Source: Diprion similis
Taxonomy: Eukaryota; Arthropoda; Insecta; Hymenoptera; Diprionidae
Assembly (NCBI RefSeq): GCF_021155765.1
Contig: NC_060106.1
Span: 19,928,031-19,992,030, forward strand
Length of the DNA: 64,000 bases
Direction: 5' to 3'
The first letter of the stretch is position 1; each line of letters opens with the position of its first letter. A model generated the notes under the pieces. The model was given only the letters and a program-made list of their open reading frames with translations. It was not told where the DNA came from and ran no database searches. The position numbers were made by a program, and so were the translations under genes. Below are positions 39,465 through 52,220 of the stretch, in pieces.

Positions 39465-41954
39465 ATGGAATTTTGTGAAAGGAACGACAGTGACGATGTG
39501 ACATCGATACCAGATGAAGATTATCAAGATGTTTTGAAGGATCTTCCGCAAGTATTAGATTTCATACGAAAACTACAAAACCACATCAGATGGCAGAGGA
39601 AGAAAATAAATAAACTGCGAAACAAACTGAACAGTTGCGTGAGTACATTTTTCACTGACAATTTACGCGACTTATCAAGCAATTCGCATTCATTTTTACC
39701 CCAAAAATTTACAGAAGAAAGGAAAATTGCAATCTGCCGAAACGCTACTCGTCGACTGTGCAACTCAGACGGAATTAAGGAATGCTGATCATAATTCGGT
39801 TACCAGTCAAGACTGGAACTTGAGCAAGTTAGAAAATGGAGAAAATATCGTCGAGCAGGTCACGAAAGCGGCAGAATCTGCTCTACAGCAGACTGGATTT
39901 GTTTACGAAGAAACGTCCGGACTCTACTACGATTATAATACCGGCTATTATTACGATGCGGTACATTCTTACATTTGATTATAAAGTCTAAAATCTTAGC
40001 TCACTTTACTGCAAAATCATGAAATTTACTGAAAATTGGAATCAGAAATATTCATTTCTCTTGCTTTGAAAATAAGTCTAAAGTCTAATTACGTGATATT
40101 GTTTGTTTATTTATTGCAGGAACAAGGACTTTATTACGACGGAAACTCAGGGACCTATTACTGCTACGATGAAACGAGCAAAACTTACAAGTTTCACAGT
40201 CAAACTCAAGTCACGTCAAGCGAAGCATCGGTACAGAAAGAGAAAATTGAGAAAAAGGAGAAGCGAAAAGCCAGGAAGGCAAATAAGGTATCATCAGAAT
40301 TCATCGTTTATGAGTAAATGTTGTGGTCGTTGGAACTGAGACGATGAATTGAACATTTCCGATGCTAGAATCACTATTTGAAGCCATAAAAACGACAAAT
40401 ACAGAAATTTGTGCCCCACCAATGAAATAATGATTTCTCTCTTTCTGTTTTAGGTTTCGGATGAGATACATGAGTTAATAACTGGCCTTTCAAAGATAAA
40501 AATTGAAAGATCTAGACAGCACGCCTTAGGTAAATATCCAACACCTTTAATACCTACACGTGTCTCTCTTATAGGATACGGCGAAAAAGCGAAAAATCCT
40601 TGCAAGTGGGCTCGAGTCAGATGACGATGAATACGAAGAGGGTGAATGCTCAGCCAGTGATAACAGCCTTAGCACGCAGGATGTTGCTTCTGAAATATCC
40701 TCTAGTGACGAGAGCGAAAACGAAGTTGAACAAGGTTTATTTATATTGATTTTTCGGAAAAAATTCACAAGTCTATAATATCCCGGATAAAGATTTCTTC
40801 TGGTTAGGGTGAAAATGAAGTATTAAAGAAAAATAACTTCATTTCAAATTTAAATTCCTGTTCCGTTTCCACGACTTGAGGTCATAGTTTGCTATTGTTA
40901 CAGACTGGATACGCTTTTTCTCACCTTTGCAGTACTTCGAACAGGCAAAACCCATCTATAATATCCCTTTTGTTACAGAATTGGCCAAAACCTATCCACC
41001 TTGCATTAGGATTATCGTAAAAGAAACCAGTTTACCAAAATTGAAACCTGGTTCCTTATTTCTTGTCGCTTATACCGGTGGCTCAATGGGCAGGGAAGGC
41101 GATCACTCTGTACTAATACAAGACATCAACATAAGCAAGGTGGGTTAAGAAAATGAACAAACTTCGATTAGCAGTTGATTTATAAATAAGTGAAAGTGCG
41201 AACGAAAATATTTTGCTTCGTTGACGAAAAAATGAATGCTAGCAGAATTCACACTAATAGAAAAACATTTCCAACTTTGATGACTTTATTTTCAGCAACA
41301 TGCAAGATTCCAGTACGACGAAGTAAATAAACGTTACGAAATCATTGATCTGGGTTCAAGAAATGGGACCATATTAAACGGCAAACGATTGTCGGTAGCA
41401 AAGCAGGAATCCGAGCCGTTCGAGATTGTGCACGGTTCTATAATTCAGGTCGGATGTACGAAGTTACTTTGTCACATTCACAACGGGCACGAAACCTGTG
41501 GTCACTGCGAACCAGGACTTGTCCAGCAAAATGTCAACATCGAAGGAAGTACAGCAAGAAAACAAAACCAGCACAAATCTGAACTGAGAAGGTTGAAGTA
41601 TAAATTTGGTGTTGAGAAAAACAACGTCAAAACATCGAGTCAACTCGCCGCTGGGTACCAAGATCGTGCTCAAGCAAGACGAGTACTCGTAGGATCACTG
41701 AATCACCATGCAAAGACTCAGCAGAGCTCCGTCGACGTGTAAGTGAAATTAAGGGACTCTTTGCTGCTTTAATATTGTGTTTTTAAATAATTGTTATTCA
41801 TTCGATATCTCTGGATAAATTTGTTCTTCATTTTATACTTTATATTTAATATAGATCGATAGCAAGCGACAACAAGGGCTTCAAGCTTCTCTCGAAAATG
41901 GGATGGACGGAGGGTCAATCGCTGGGAAAAGACGGTGATGGCAGAATCGAACCT
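39465..41954 (+). CDS. AGGF1: AGGF1-like protein (OCRE, FHA, G-patch), 3' end not found
   Basis: Exons: 39465-39638, 39715-39960, 40120-40287, 40454-40529, one ending at 40734, 40904-41139, 41296-41738, 41855-41954. The N-terminus has a short coiled-coil (LDFIRKLQNHIRWQRKKINK). An aromatic OCRE repeat (SGLYYDYNTGYYYDA, EQGLYYDGNSGTYYCYDE) spans exons 2-3. An acidic Ser-rich stretch (DDDEYEEGECSASDNS) comes next. The FHA domain (GREGDHSVLI, DLGSRNGTILNGKR) is followed by HNGHETCGHCEPG, a hallmark of AGGF1. The G-patch begins KGFKLLSKMGWTEGQSLGKDG. AGGF1 relatives are nuclear proteins tied to RNA processing and, in vertebrates, to vessel growth. The exon 4/5 join is uncertain: the strong acceptor at 40574 is out of frame after exon 4, so 40620 is used or exon 4 is skipped. 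After 41954 a consensus donor (cct|gtgagt) follows and no further exon was found. Read-through stops at 41974. Confidence 0.88.
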
Positions 41955-41974
41955 GTGAGTCTTTTGGATCAATA

Positions 41975-44900
41975 AGTTTACTCCCGTGAATTTTATTTTC
42001 TCACTTGACATAGTGATTTGCCAAATCTGAATTATGATCTTCAGTAATGCCGATCGAAGTCTCAGATCTGACACATTATCTGCCCTATCGATTTGTATCG
42101 AATTGATCTTGAATCCCAAGGTACGCTCAATTCCAACATTCCCTGGGTGGAAAGTCAATGTACAGAGTGATCAGCACCGTCAATTTTACAAAACGAATAA
42201 AATTTCCATTGAAGTTTCCGGCGCAGTTAAACACGCCTGAATTACCTCTGGCGCGGTGAAAAATTCTCTGCAATGCGATGATTAGGTGCTTACATTATAC
42301 ATACCTAACTATGCCGCAACTATACACAATAAAACGGAAAGGGAAGTCCGCTCCGCGGTTTTAACTCGCGACTATAAAAACCGAATGAAATCCGTCTACA
42401 CGATTCCCTTTCACTGCGTTTGACGAATAGTTTGGAGATAATCTCATTGATTAGATTATAAATTTTCTCCTCCTGTTGCCGTGTAATTAATTATGTTTCT
42501 CTTTTATACTTTTTTCTTTTTGGTGTGTTCGAAGGATGTAGAAACGGTTCATGAGAATATTATGCAACGCTGCTAACATCTTTGCTTCACCTTTAATTGC
42601 AACAAAGCAAATTATGCATCTAAAGGAACATCGGATTGCCCGTAATCACTGTTTTTATTTTCACCAACCTGGAGTCAGTCATGATTGGTTTATAGAGTTT
42701 CTGTTTAGTTGCCTCCCTCACGACTAGTTACCGCGCCGTGGCAAATCCGGGTTGGTCGCTCACAATTAGTAGCGAGCAAAGGCCTATAATCATGGATCGT
42801 CTACGTCTTCCATCAGGATTCAGGATACACCAACTACTAGTACGGAATAATGATTTAAGTGTCTCCCTCCGAGTCACTCGCGGGGTAATTTTGCCGTTTT
42901 TTCTTCTGCTCTTTCTCTCTCTCTCGTTTTTTCTCTTTTTGCCCAAGTACCTAAAGCAGTAACGCCATACTTCTCTACACTTCTTTATCTTGATTCCTTC
43001 TACTTTTTAAACTTTTTCGGTTTATTATTGCACAATATATGCGAGTAATACAAAGTTATAAGAACAAACTTAAAAGTAAAATAAAGACGAAAGCAAGCAG
43101 ATCGGGAAAAAACTAACGGAGAAGAGAAATTACCTTTGATCTTGTGACGTATTTTATTTTATTTTTATTTTTATTTTTTTGTTATCTTTTTTATCTGTTT
43201 GACAAAGGAAAACGAGGAATGTGAGAATTTAAAAAAAAATGCATATAATCGTGGTAAATTCTATTGCAAATAAAGGAACGAGTGTAATAAAAATGCCGAA
43301 TCACCGGCGAGGGGGAGGGGGACAAACTTTGCCCGATATGTTATCTGCGATGCGAACGCAGCACCGATTGCACGGTGCGTACTGCAATAATGAATGCAAA
43401 TGTATTGAAATTCAAATCATTATTTTGTCTAGACGCATCACATGCCCTATTGCACTCCCACGCCTGCCTGCCCATCCCACGCGTCACGTGCACAACGGTT
43501 CATTTGCTTTTGCTAAATTTGTTTGGTCTGTGAGTCTGTTCCTCCATTTTCCCGTTTGTCCATTTGTCCATTTGTCCATTTGTCCATTTGTCCATTTATA
43601 CCGTACCTACCTACCTACCTACGTACCTACCTACATCCGTTTGCTCTGTTTTTGCCTGTATATCGCATAAAGCAGCCATAGGCTAATGTTGTAGAATTTT
43701 TGTTGCGAACTCTCAATGCAAAAATAAAGCAGTATGTGATCGAACAATATTTTGTATGTATGGATACGAATTTTTGTTCGTGGATTTTCCGCCTCTCCTG
43801 AACTTTCACACACTCGCATACACACGAATTCAACCTGGTCCTAGACCATTCAGAAAATTTTCATGCAGCTCGATAACGTTCGCAGATTTTTCGAATACCA
43901 CTTGTCTTGATGTTGGATAACTTGGTGATAAAAGAAGTTCGCAGATAAAATGAGAAAAATGGATTTTTCAGAGGAAACTCTAAGCTACAAAATGGTTACT
44001 TCAAAAATCTCGTGAAAATAAAAAAAAAAATTGTTCCTATGTAACGTACGACGGCGTGAAATCGAAAATTCACTTTACAAATTTCATATTTCACACAAGT
44101 GACTTGAAGATAGGAATATTCGAGAAAAAATGTGTGCAGATTAAATCTGAAGGTTGAAGTTTAAAGCCAAGATTTTCAGCTTCAAGATCGTTTTTGATTC
44201 AATTTTTTTACAATTGACGCAAAGTTGCAACGTTTCAAAGTTGAACGTTTTTCGGCCAAAAGAGAGGCTAGGGATTAATTTTTTCCACAAACCTACAATC
44301 CGAGTAATCTGCATAGTGAAAAAGAGTGTATCAGCACGCACCATATATATTATCTATTGAAAGTAAATAAAATTAATTTTTCATGAGATTGCGAATTCCT
44401 TTTCCCTAGAATCGCGCTTAGTTATTACTATTTATTTATTTTTTTTCTGTATAATAACACGAGCAATGAGCAAGGAGGCTATAATATTCAGCTGGAGTTT
44501 ATGCTGCCTGCTCGTAGAGTCGGCAGAGTATATACCCAGCGATTTGCAATAGCCGAGCTCAGATGTGCAGTTACCAGATCTATGAAAGAAACAAAAAAAA
44601 AAACGGGACAAGATGAAAAATGACGAGTTGAAAACCTCGCGGACTTTCCGAACGGAAGGCGTAATCACCTAACTCCGGGGGAAGATTTCTTTTTTTAATT
44701 TCTTTATTTTTACTTCTTTTCGTTTTCTTCATACCTATCAAAGAAACTGCAGTGCTGTTGCGTCTGCAACCCGCGAAGCCTCGCCAATTTCTTACTTCAT
44801 ACATTACATTTTATACATATCTTCCACCTTGTGTAATGTAATAATCACACACGTATTTTCATACGTACACGCCATATTTATACTCATATATATCTATATA

Positions 44901-45900
44901 TATATATATATATATGTTTGCATCCCGTGTATACCTAATAATTTTGCACGCCTTCGTTCTTCTCCAGAATGCAAGTGCAGTTGCTCCCGGCCACGGAAAC
45001 GAAGCGATATTACTTCTTCTTCTTCTTCTTCTTGTGCTTCTTCTTCTTTTGCTTTTTACCGCGTATTTAAATTACCAGCACTTTACCCCCGTGAAGGGAT
45101 CTGTCAGGTTCCTTGCCGTATCCAACTACAGCCACTTAAATAACGAGCATGCAGAGTCACTTTTTTTCGGTTGAACTTTTCAACATTGTGTGTAATGTCC
45201 CTGAAATTATGAGTTTTTATTTTTACTCGTTTTTCAATTCAGCTCGGTATTTTCAAATCGAAATATACCTTTATTCGAGATAATACGAATTTCAATTAAA
45301 TTATTCGATCAGCAAATACTGCAGCATTAAAAATCGCAGACAATCTATCAGATTTATCGACTATAGTTGTGAAATATTTTGTTCAAGCCTTCACTCGGTT
45401 AAAAACAGCGTCAAATTGCATGGTCAGTTAAGTTGATGAGAATTTCTTTACCTACTAATTAGAAAATAATATAAAAAAGAAAAGAAAATAAATGAAAAAA
45501 AAAGGTCAATACCCCTTAGGCAAGTGCCTGCAAGAACATGCAAGTGCATATATATTCACTGTCGCGAGTACGACGAGTCTAGAATTAATCAAGGAACCCG
45601 GATCCAATAAACCTCTCTACGAAGCGACGTGATTAAATAATTAATTAACTTATCTGGTAAGTCGATCAAGCAGCCGGTACGCCGCTAGTTTCCAACTAAT
45701 TAACGCGATTAAACGGTACTCTGCAGCAGCAGTAGCAGCAACATAGCAGCAGTTGACAAACACGCACAAGTATCTCGTTTTCCTTGTCGAGACCAAGAAA
45801 CGTTGCAAAGTTCTACGAAAATCAATCGCTTTTCGATCCTATTTCTTGCGAGAAAAAAAATTGCGAGAATTTGCGCAAACCTATGAAATAGTCAAAAGTA
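41975..45900. other. AT-rich non-coding region, intron or intergenic
   Basis: No coding exon recognised. A short run of CpG around 42725-42880 has no domain in any frame. TA runs lie at about 44885-44915, pyrimidine tracts around 45018-45057, and CAG-rich spots near 45723-45752. The region could be a long last intron of the AGGF1-like gene. Confidence 0.45.
43556..43632. repeat. Two adjacent simple repeats
   Basis: Five to six copies of the 8-mer tttgtcca (43556-43598), then repeats of ctac (cctacctacctac, with one gtac step) to about 43632. Open frames through it are artefacts of the repeats. Confidence 0.8.
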
Positions 45901-46320
45901 TCATAGTTTTAAAAAACCAGAGTCGTTTTAAAGTTGGCCAACCTGCGTTTGCCTGCGCCTAACCGTCGTGCAGCCGTTCAGCGAATCAGATGCCTCTGAT
46001 TTTGCGCGCTTTGCGCAGGCGCAGCGAGAGACGCGCTGCCATTGGCGGAATGCCGATTCACTCTTGTTTCATAACCGCTGTGCAGAGTCCGATTCATTCG
46101 CTCGGTTTTCGCAGATCGTGCTGCGTCTATAAAACTTGAATATAATAATCTTCGCATGTAATAATTAGTATATAAATTCCATCGACGAGGGAAATCGCCT
46201 GTCTGCGACGAGGTGACGCATAAATAGCTGTCCGAGCACGTTGTAAACTGCATCACAATATTCTCCGGCCTCCCGGTGCAAACTCTGCTCATGACGCTCA
46301 AGTGCATCGCACACACTTCA
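45901..46320. promoter_or_regulatory. GC-rich island with TGCGCAGGCGCA motif
   Basis: CpG-rich stretch in AT-rich surroundings, with the NRF1-like motif tgcgcaggcgcag at about 46012-46024 and an ATTGG box at about 46040. It is open on the minus strand for 112 codons without a recognisable domain. A TATA-less promoter of an undetected transcript is possible. Confidence 0.3.
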
Positions 46321-48169
46321 AATCGTGCCTGGAATGCACCGGCAGTTGAATTTCACTGTTACGGTGTTCATAATTATTTTTTCAACCGTTTCGTGCGTTT
46401 TTTTTTTCATCTTTGCTTTTTTCTTCTTCTTTCAATCACAGAATGTAGATTTTGAGTCACGATGATAATGCGAGAACAAGAATTTACATGATCAAAAAAA
46501 AAAAAATCGAGGTGAAAATCATATGAACAATTATGTCTAATTATTATCTAGCTTTCTCAAAAAAAAGTAATCATAAATTCAAGTTCAGAAAATTATTTGA
46601 CTTTAACGAGTTCAGAGTAAAACACAAATTACTCGAATAAATGATTACCGAATAATTCATATTTAATCAAACATTGAGGTACTTAATTTTATCTCTTATT
46701 ATTTAAATAATTCCAGGGACCCACTTTGCCCCCAAATTTTTTAAGACATCAAAAATTTTAAGGAGCCCACCTTGCCCCACCCTCTCCTAAACATTCAGCT
46801 TGTTTATAAAATTGCAAAACGAGCTTCGCGATTTCGTCTGAAAACTTCTGGTCTGTCCGACGCAGACGTGACCCATATAAAACGGTTGAACTGGGAATTG
46901 GTTTAGGAGTTTAGGGTTGCGTCGGGACGCGTTCGGTTAAAAGTGCAGGGTATAAGGTACGTGTAGCCTACCTTCTACCTCTAGGTACAAACACATGCAT
47001 GCACCTTGCTTTCCTGCACACGTCCTCGTCGAAGGTGGAAACAGTTGACGGGCGCACCTGTTTTTTCCACCCATAAAGTTACATTGTACGGTTGTAAAAT
47101 GGCGAAGCTAAAGTGGTAGGGAGAGGGGGGGGGGGGGGGGGGGGGACGGAGACACAGTGCACTAGACAAGTAGTGATTGCAGTAAACCAGAGGGTAAATG
47201 AATTGCAAAATAGCGTAAAATCTCGTTACTCTGCTTCAGTCCTGCAGTGAAACGAATATAAACAACTCTCCTCGCATGAAAACCCCGGCAATCTGATCAA
47301 TTTGAGTGCACCTTCCCTTCGCCGCATCCGTATTATACACGTATATTACGTATCCACGCTTTTTTTTTTTTTTTTTTAGTTTTGATCCTTTTTTGCTCTT
47401 ATTGTACACAGCAGTTTACACCTGAGGACAGATTTTTCCATTATCGGTGATCTGCACTTTTCACGTTTGAGTATTGCTGGGAAATTCAGTGAAACGCGCA
47501 CATTATTTAATTTTTTTTCTGTCATCGTTTCGAAGAGGAAACACAGATTTACGTTAAAATCACGAGAGAAACGGAATTGAAGACGCTGGTTTCCATAGCT
47601 AGGCATCGTGTAGGAGAGAAAATGCCCGGCGAGGGTCGTTCAGGTGAAGGGCTGTATCGGCAACTGTCTAGTTTTATGGATTTCCCTAGTACTCTACTGG
47701 CTTCGCCACTTTTAACAGCTTCAACGTTTCACCGTTTTACGGGAACAAGTCGTTCCATTTTACGATTTACAACGATTTCCTGCTGCGATCCGTTCCAACG
47801 CTCTGTCTAAGGAAAGGTATAAGGTGTATCCTCCTGCCGCGCCTATATCTCCCATCCTTATACAATGTACGTATGTATACCTCATGCCAGTGGATAAACG
47901 TATACATATATGGTCTATTCGTCCAGCGTAATACCATCTACTTACGTACCTACGTAGTTTTACAACGCGAGAGAGATAAAGAAAAGAAAAGAAAAATAGA
48001 AATACGAGAAACAACAGGTAAGGAAAAAGGAAAACGAAAGGATAGGAAAACGCAAACCTGAACGCGGAATTAACACCGCGCAGTCAACATCGCTTAAGGA
48101 TATTTCCTTATTCTCTTCGCTTCTGCAATGACAGCATATATATGCACACGACTTGGTTGGAAACTTATT
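46321..48169. other. AT-rich non-coding region
   Basis: Contains a G-run of about 20 bases inside 47125-47146, a T-run at 47361-47379, and two short near-repeats (ggacccactttgccccc and ggagcccaccttgcccc, 46727-46790). No gene seen. Confidence 0.5.
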
Positions 48170-48557
48170 CAGGGTGTCCAGTATTCATGAAAATTATGGA
48201 ATCAGGGAATTCTCAGGGAATTTGATATACCTGGAAAATTCAGGGAATTTCATTTCATCAGATTCATAAAGATTTAGCTATTTGGTGAGAAAAATTTTTT
48301 TTTTTCTTTTCATCTTTCAGGCATTGGTCATGAACAAAGCTCTGACTTTTTAAAAATTGTACGTGTTAACGAATTTTTACAAATTCACCTCGCAGTGAGC
48401 TGGGCTCTAGTCAAATATAGAATATTCTTGTTCGTATGACGGTTGTATTTTTCATTTTCTGTGTTCACGAGAACAAACTGGATAAATAATGATTCTTGTC
48501 TGAAAAACCTGGAATTCTCAGAGAATTACGTTTTCACAAATAACTGGACGCGCCCTG
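48170..48557. mobile_element. MITE-like element with terminal repeats and 5-bp target duplication
   Basis: The left end cagggtgtccagtatt pairs with the right end aataactggacgcgccctg. The element is flanked on both sides by ttatt (48165-48169 and 48558-48562), a likely target-site duplication. It is 388 bp with no coding capacity, so it must have been moved by a transposase encoded elsewhere. The internal ggaattctcag motifs recur in a partial copy at 60404-60513. Confidence 0.7.
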
Positions 48558-50620
48558 TTATTATATTATACGCCTCCGCGTCTTTCATTCGTATTTATAT
48601 AATTTTTCCGACATCTCGTTCATAAAGAAACGTGTGTTAAAATCATACATTTTATATTTGAATTTTTTTTCTCCCTTCTGTTTTTTTCTTTTGTTTCTAC
48701 ACATTTTTCATCAGGTTATTCGTAATTTAACGATGAATTTTTGGGAATTCTAGTTTCCATTTCCCTGTGTACGTACAGGATATTCAGAATTGTCTGAAAT
48801 TCACTAGACTTGTAATGTAATATTATTGTAACATCGATGAACTCCTATGTTTTGCGAAATCGTATCCTTCGGGGTTGTTACGAGACTACAAAATAGTGAT
48901 TTTTCGTTCAACCTATCTCAAATTTTTTATATCTTACCTTGTGTTAGTCGAATTCGTTTCTATAAAATATTTGTGACCTTTCGTTGTTTTTCGATTCAGG
49001 ATATTTTTTGAAGAGCTTTTTTTTTTTCTTTTTTTCTTTTTTTCTCTTTCTTATCTTTACTTTTTGACTCGAACCGTGGATCCCATTCATCCATAATTTA
49101 ATCTTACCAATTTCATCCTCGCGATTTTTCATTCATTTATACTGTGTCTTAAATGTTAAAAATTAATTCTTTGATCGAAATTTTCATTTTTAAGATTATA
49201 AACATAAATCGAACATATCTTATCATAATGTTATACATATAATACACCTGTATAAACATAAAACATGCAAAAAAGTAGATTTGCAACATGACGCGTAACG
49301 CTATTACACGTTGCAATGAGAATTTTTCCGCTCGAGTTATTCGACTTGAATGTTGAATCCGATCGCGCGTCTTCGACGTGAAAGAACTCGACTTGAGCTG
49401 TCTCATTATTATATTTATTATGTATGAAACGGATAGTGGTTCTGGCGTTTTCCTCCGGTATACGACCGAATGATTAAACATCAACTGAAAGCCGCGGTAG
49501 GGTTACTCCGTCATATTATTAGCTCGTAAACGTCAACCTCAATTCTCCTTCTTCATCTTTTACACGTTTTTTTCCCCCACTCTCTTGGTTTATTTTTCTA
49601 CTTTTTTCGCCATGCAGTCTCGGCTGTTTTTTTTTTTTTTTTTTTTTTTTCTCCCGGATCGGCGATATTTATATCGCAATAGATTCTTTAAGTCGTCTGT
49701 TCATTTTTTTTAACCTTGCAACAAACACTGCTAAAGGATGAAAAAAGTGAAATTGAAAATGAGAAAAGTAACCGTGCGCTTGGAAAGTTTTTCTCTAAAT
49801 TTTTACCACAATGGCGAACCGGGAAAACTTGATAAACTGGGTAAATCGGTCAGGGATCTTCGATTATCGGGAAAAGTCTTGGAATTATGATTAACTGCAG
49901 GAAGAAACTGAATTTTTTTATATATTCTTTTCAAAAAAAATTTTAAGCTACCTTTCGGAAATACTATTTGATCATTTATAGTGATTTCTGGGTTTTTCAA
50001 TTCAAATTTACGTGTCAATGGTTCACAATTTCTGGAACTCTTGGTCATATTATAAGCTGCGTCCTACATTAACAGAGAATTCTGATTTTTTTTTTCACGG
50101 GAAAAGTCAGGGAATTTTTTTTTGAACAATATTTTGGACATCCTATTTACGTAGCGTGAATATAAAAGAAAAAAAAAAAAACTAATATCAACGGTTACAC
50201 GAGAATATTTTATAAAGCGTGAAATATCGTAAAACAGCGATAGACGAAATCGAATTTCAAGTTCGAGAAAACTCGTTTACATCAGCTACAAACCTAGTTT
50301 TCATTTTATGCAGAAAACCGCGTTTTTCGATTGTGGTGAAAAAAAAAGTTAACGCTTATTTTTGCCTGTCGCTATACAGCGAATGTATGTAGTTAGAAAA
50401 TGGCGGATCTCGGGATGAATATTTGAGGCGGAAGTGATCCGCTACACGCGGAATTCCCGGCGCCCATATCGCCAAAGGCGGTTTGCGTAAGACAACGGAA
50501 TGCAAGGCCGAAGTCGATGTGTTACGTAACGCACCTACGAGGATGATGCTGGGGAAGCTGTGGCCGACGTTGGTCTTACACGAGGCATCTTCTCGATCGC
50601 TTTTTTGCCTTTCTTTATTT

Positions 50621-50661
<41 letters not shown>

Positions 50662-51942
50662 TCTTGCTTTTTTATTACCCGCCCTTTTTTCTCCTCGACA
50701 TCTTCACTCCTAATATTCTTATACTTTTTTTCGTGCCTATAAGCTTGCGATTAGTAATGCTTTTTTCTACATAACAACCTAGCCTAGACTCACTCTCATA
50801 GCCATTGTCTTGCAGAGAAACGAATACGGGAGAGGTGACTGACCCATTCCTAATATGCACTCATCGCCATTCAATGAGAAAATTCAATTCTTTGAAGTGC
50901 TTCGAACATCGGTGTCACGTGATTGGTTTAACGGTTTTTATGAAACGTAGGTTAGATTAGATTCGACATTCTTTGTCGTGTTATCGATCTGACGGAAAGT
51001 TTGTGTAACGTAAATTGTCGCATGAATTGACGATTTTATTGTTTGCGAAACATAACCTCGAAACCGGCATCTCAAGACAGATGAATAGAGATTTTCTGTG
51101 ACCAGAACACAACTTTTCGTAACAATAGCATGATCGATTTGAAGTTTGAAGAAATAATTATCCTGATTCTCGGCAGTAGATACTTTTGTGAAACGGTCAT
51201 GTGACACCATGCTTAAAACACCTCAAGAGGATGCTGTAGTCAGTTTTTACCGACCGCGTTGAACGTCGCTTGTTTTTACTATTATCAAAGATGTGAAAAT
51301 AAACGAGGCTGAAGTTAGTAACGAAATATCAAAGGATAAAATCATTATCGTGAAATTTCTGAATGACGTTCAAGGAATCGACTTACCGAAATATATGAAT
51401 ATCTATTGTTTAATCATGCGGTTATTGAATTTCAAATAATCCTAAATGTGCGAAGTGACGATTCTTGTACGATTTTTCCTAAACATGCATCGTTATTACT
51501 GTAACGTTACTAACTTCATTCTCGTGAAAATAAGGCAGTCAGAGCGATTCTGCGCGCAATGCCAAATACAAATATCCGCAAAATTAGTTTCGTTTTACGC
51601 AAGAATAATACCAGAAATGTATTCCTGTACTATCGAATTACCACTCATTGTAGAAATACATATCCATTTTTACATCAGTGCTACGCTATGCTTTGATAAT
51701 AGTCGATAATAGTCACATTTTACTCAGTCGGTAAGGACTGACCAGTGAGCATCGTCTTAAAGGGACGCTATTTACTCGATTTCTACGCGGTCTTACAATT
51801 AGATATTACATTCAATTTATATATTACAATTCCACGGATCTGGAAGACGAAAAAGTGCACAACAGCCACATTCTACATACAATTCCGACCAAATACCTGG
51901 CAATATTTTTTCGTAAAACGAAGACACTTCACTTTCTTTTTA
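48558..51942. other. AT-rich non-coding region with a possible promoter at 50.4 kb
   Basis: T-runs at 49018-49050 and 49627-49650. A stretch at 49800-50150 has scattered words like the 48.2-kb element (gggaaaagtcagggaa, ttggacatcct) and may be a diverged relative. aaaatggcgg at about 50397 and gcggaagtgatccgc at about 50430 resemble YY1 and ETS sites and sit in a CpG-richer patch to 50580. No coding exon seen. Confidence 0.4.
50614..50660. repeat. (TTTA)n microsatellite
   Basis: About eleven copies of ttta/attt. Hydrophobic open frames across it are artefacts. Confidence 0.85.
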
Positions 51943-52220
51943 TTAAGGGTGTGCCCTGGTCGATTTCGACGTTCACACCTACACATCTCCAGATATCGGA
52001 ATCCACGTGTTTTAAACGCAAAAAAAGGTTTAACCGCCCCATTCTATACACAATTCCGAAAAAAAAGATTGTAATAAATTATCATTTCTTTATTTCTGCA
52101 TGAAATAAAAATTTCTTGTCTTCTTTTTGTACACAACTGTATATAAAATGTCGCTGTTAAGCCTTTTTTTTTTTGATGATATGAACGACACCGTTAAAAT
52201 CGACCAGAGCACCCCCTTAA
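51943..52220. mobile_element. TTAA-flanked MITE, piggyBac-like
   Basis: Both ends sit on TTAA (51943-51946 and 52217-52220). Inside, gggtgtgccctggtcgattt pairs with the reverse complement of aaatcgaccagagcaccccc. The 278-bp element has no coding capacity. TTAA target sites and GGG ends are typical of the piggyBac superfamily; the assignment rests on these ends only. Confidence 0.65.

Noticed and set aside
45978-46316. 112-codon minus-strand frame
   Set aside because: No recognisable domain; lies in a CpG patch where long open frames are expected by chance.
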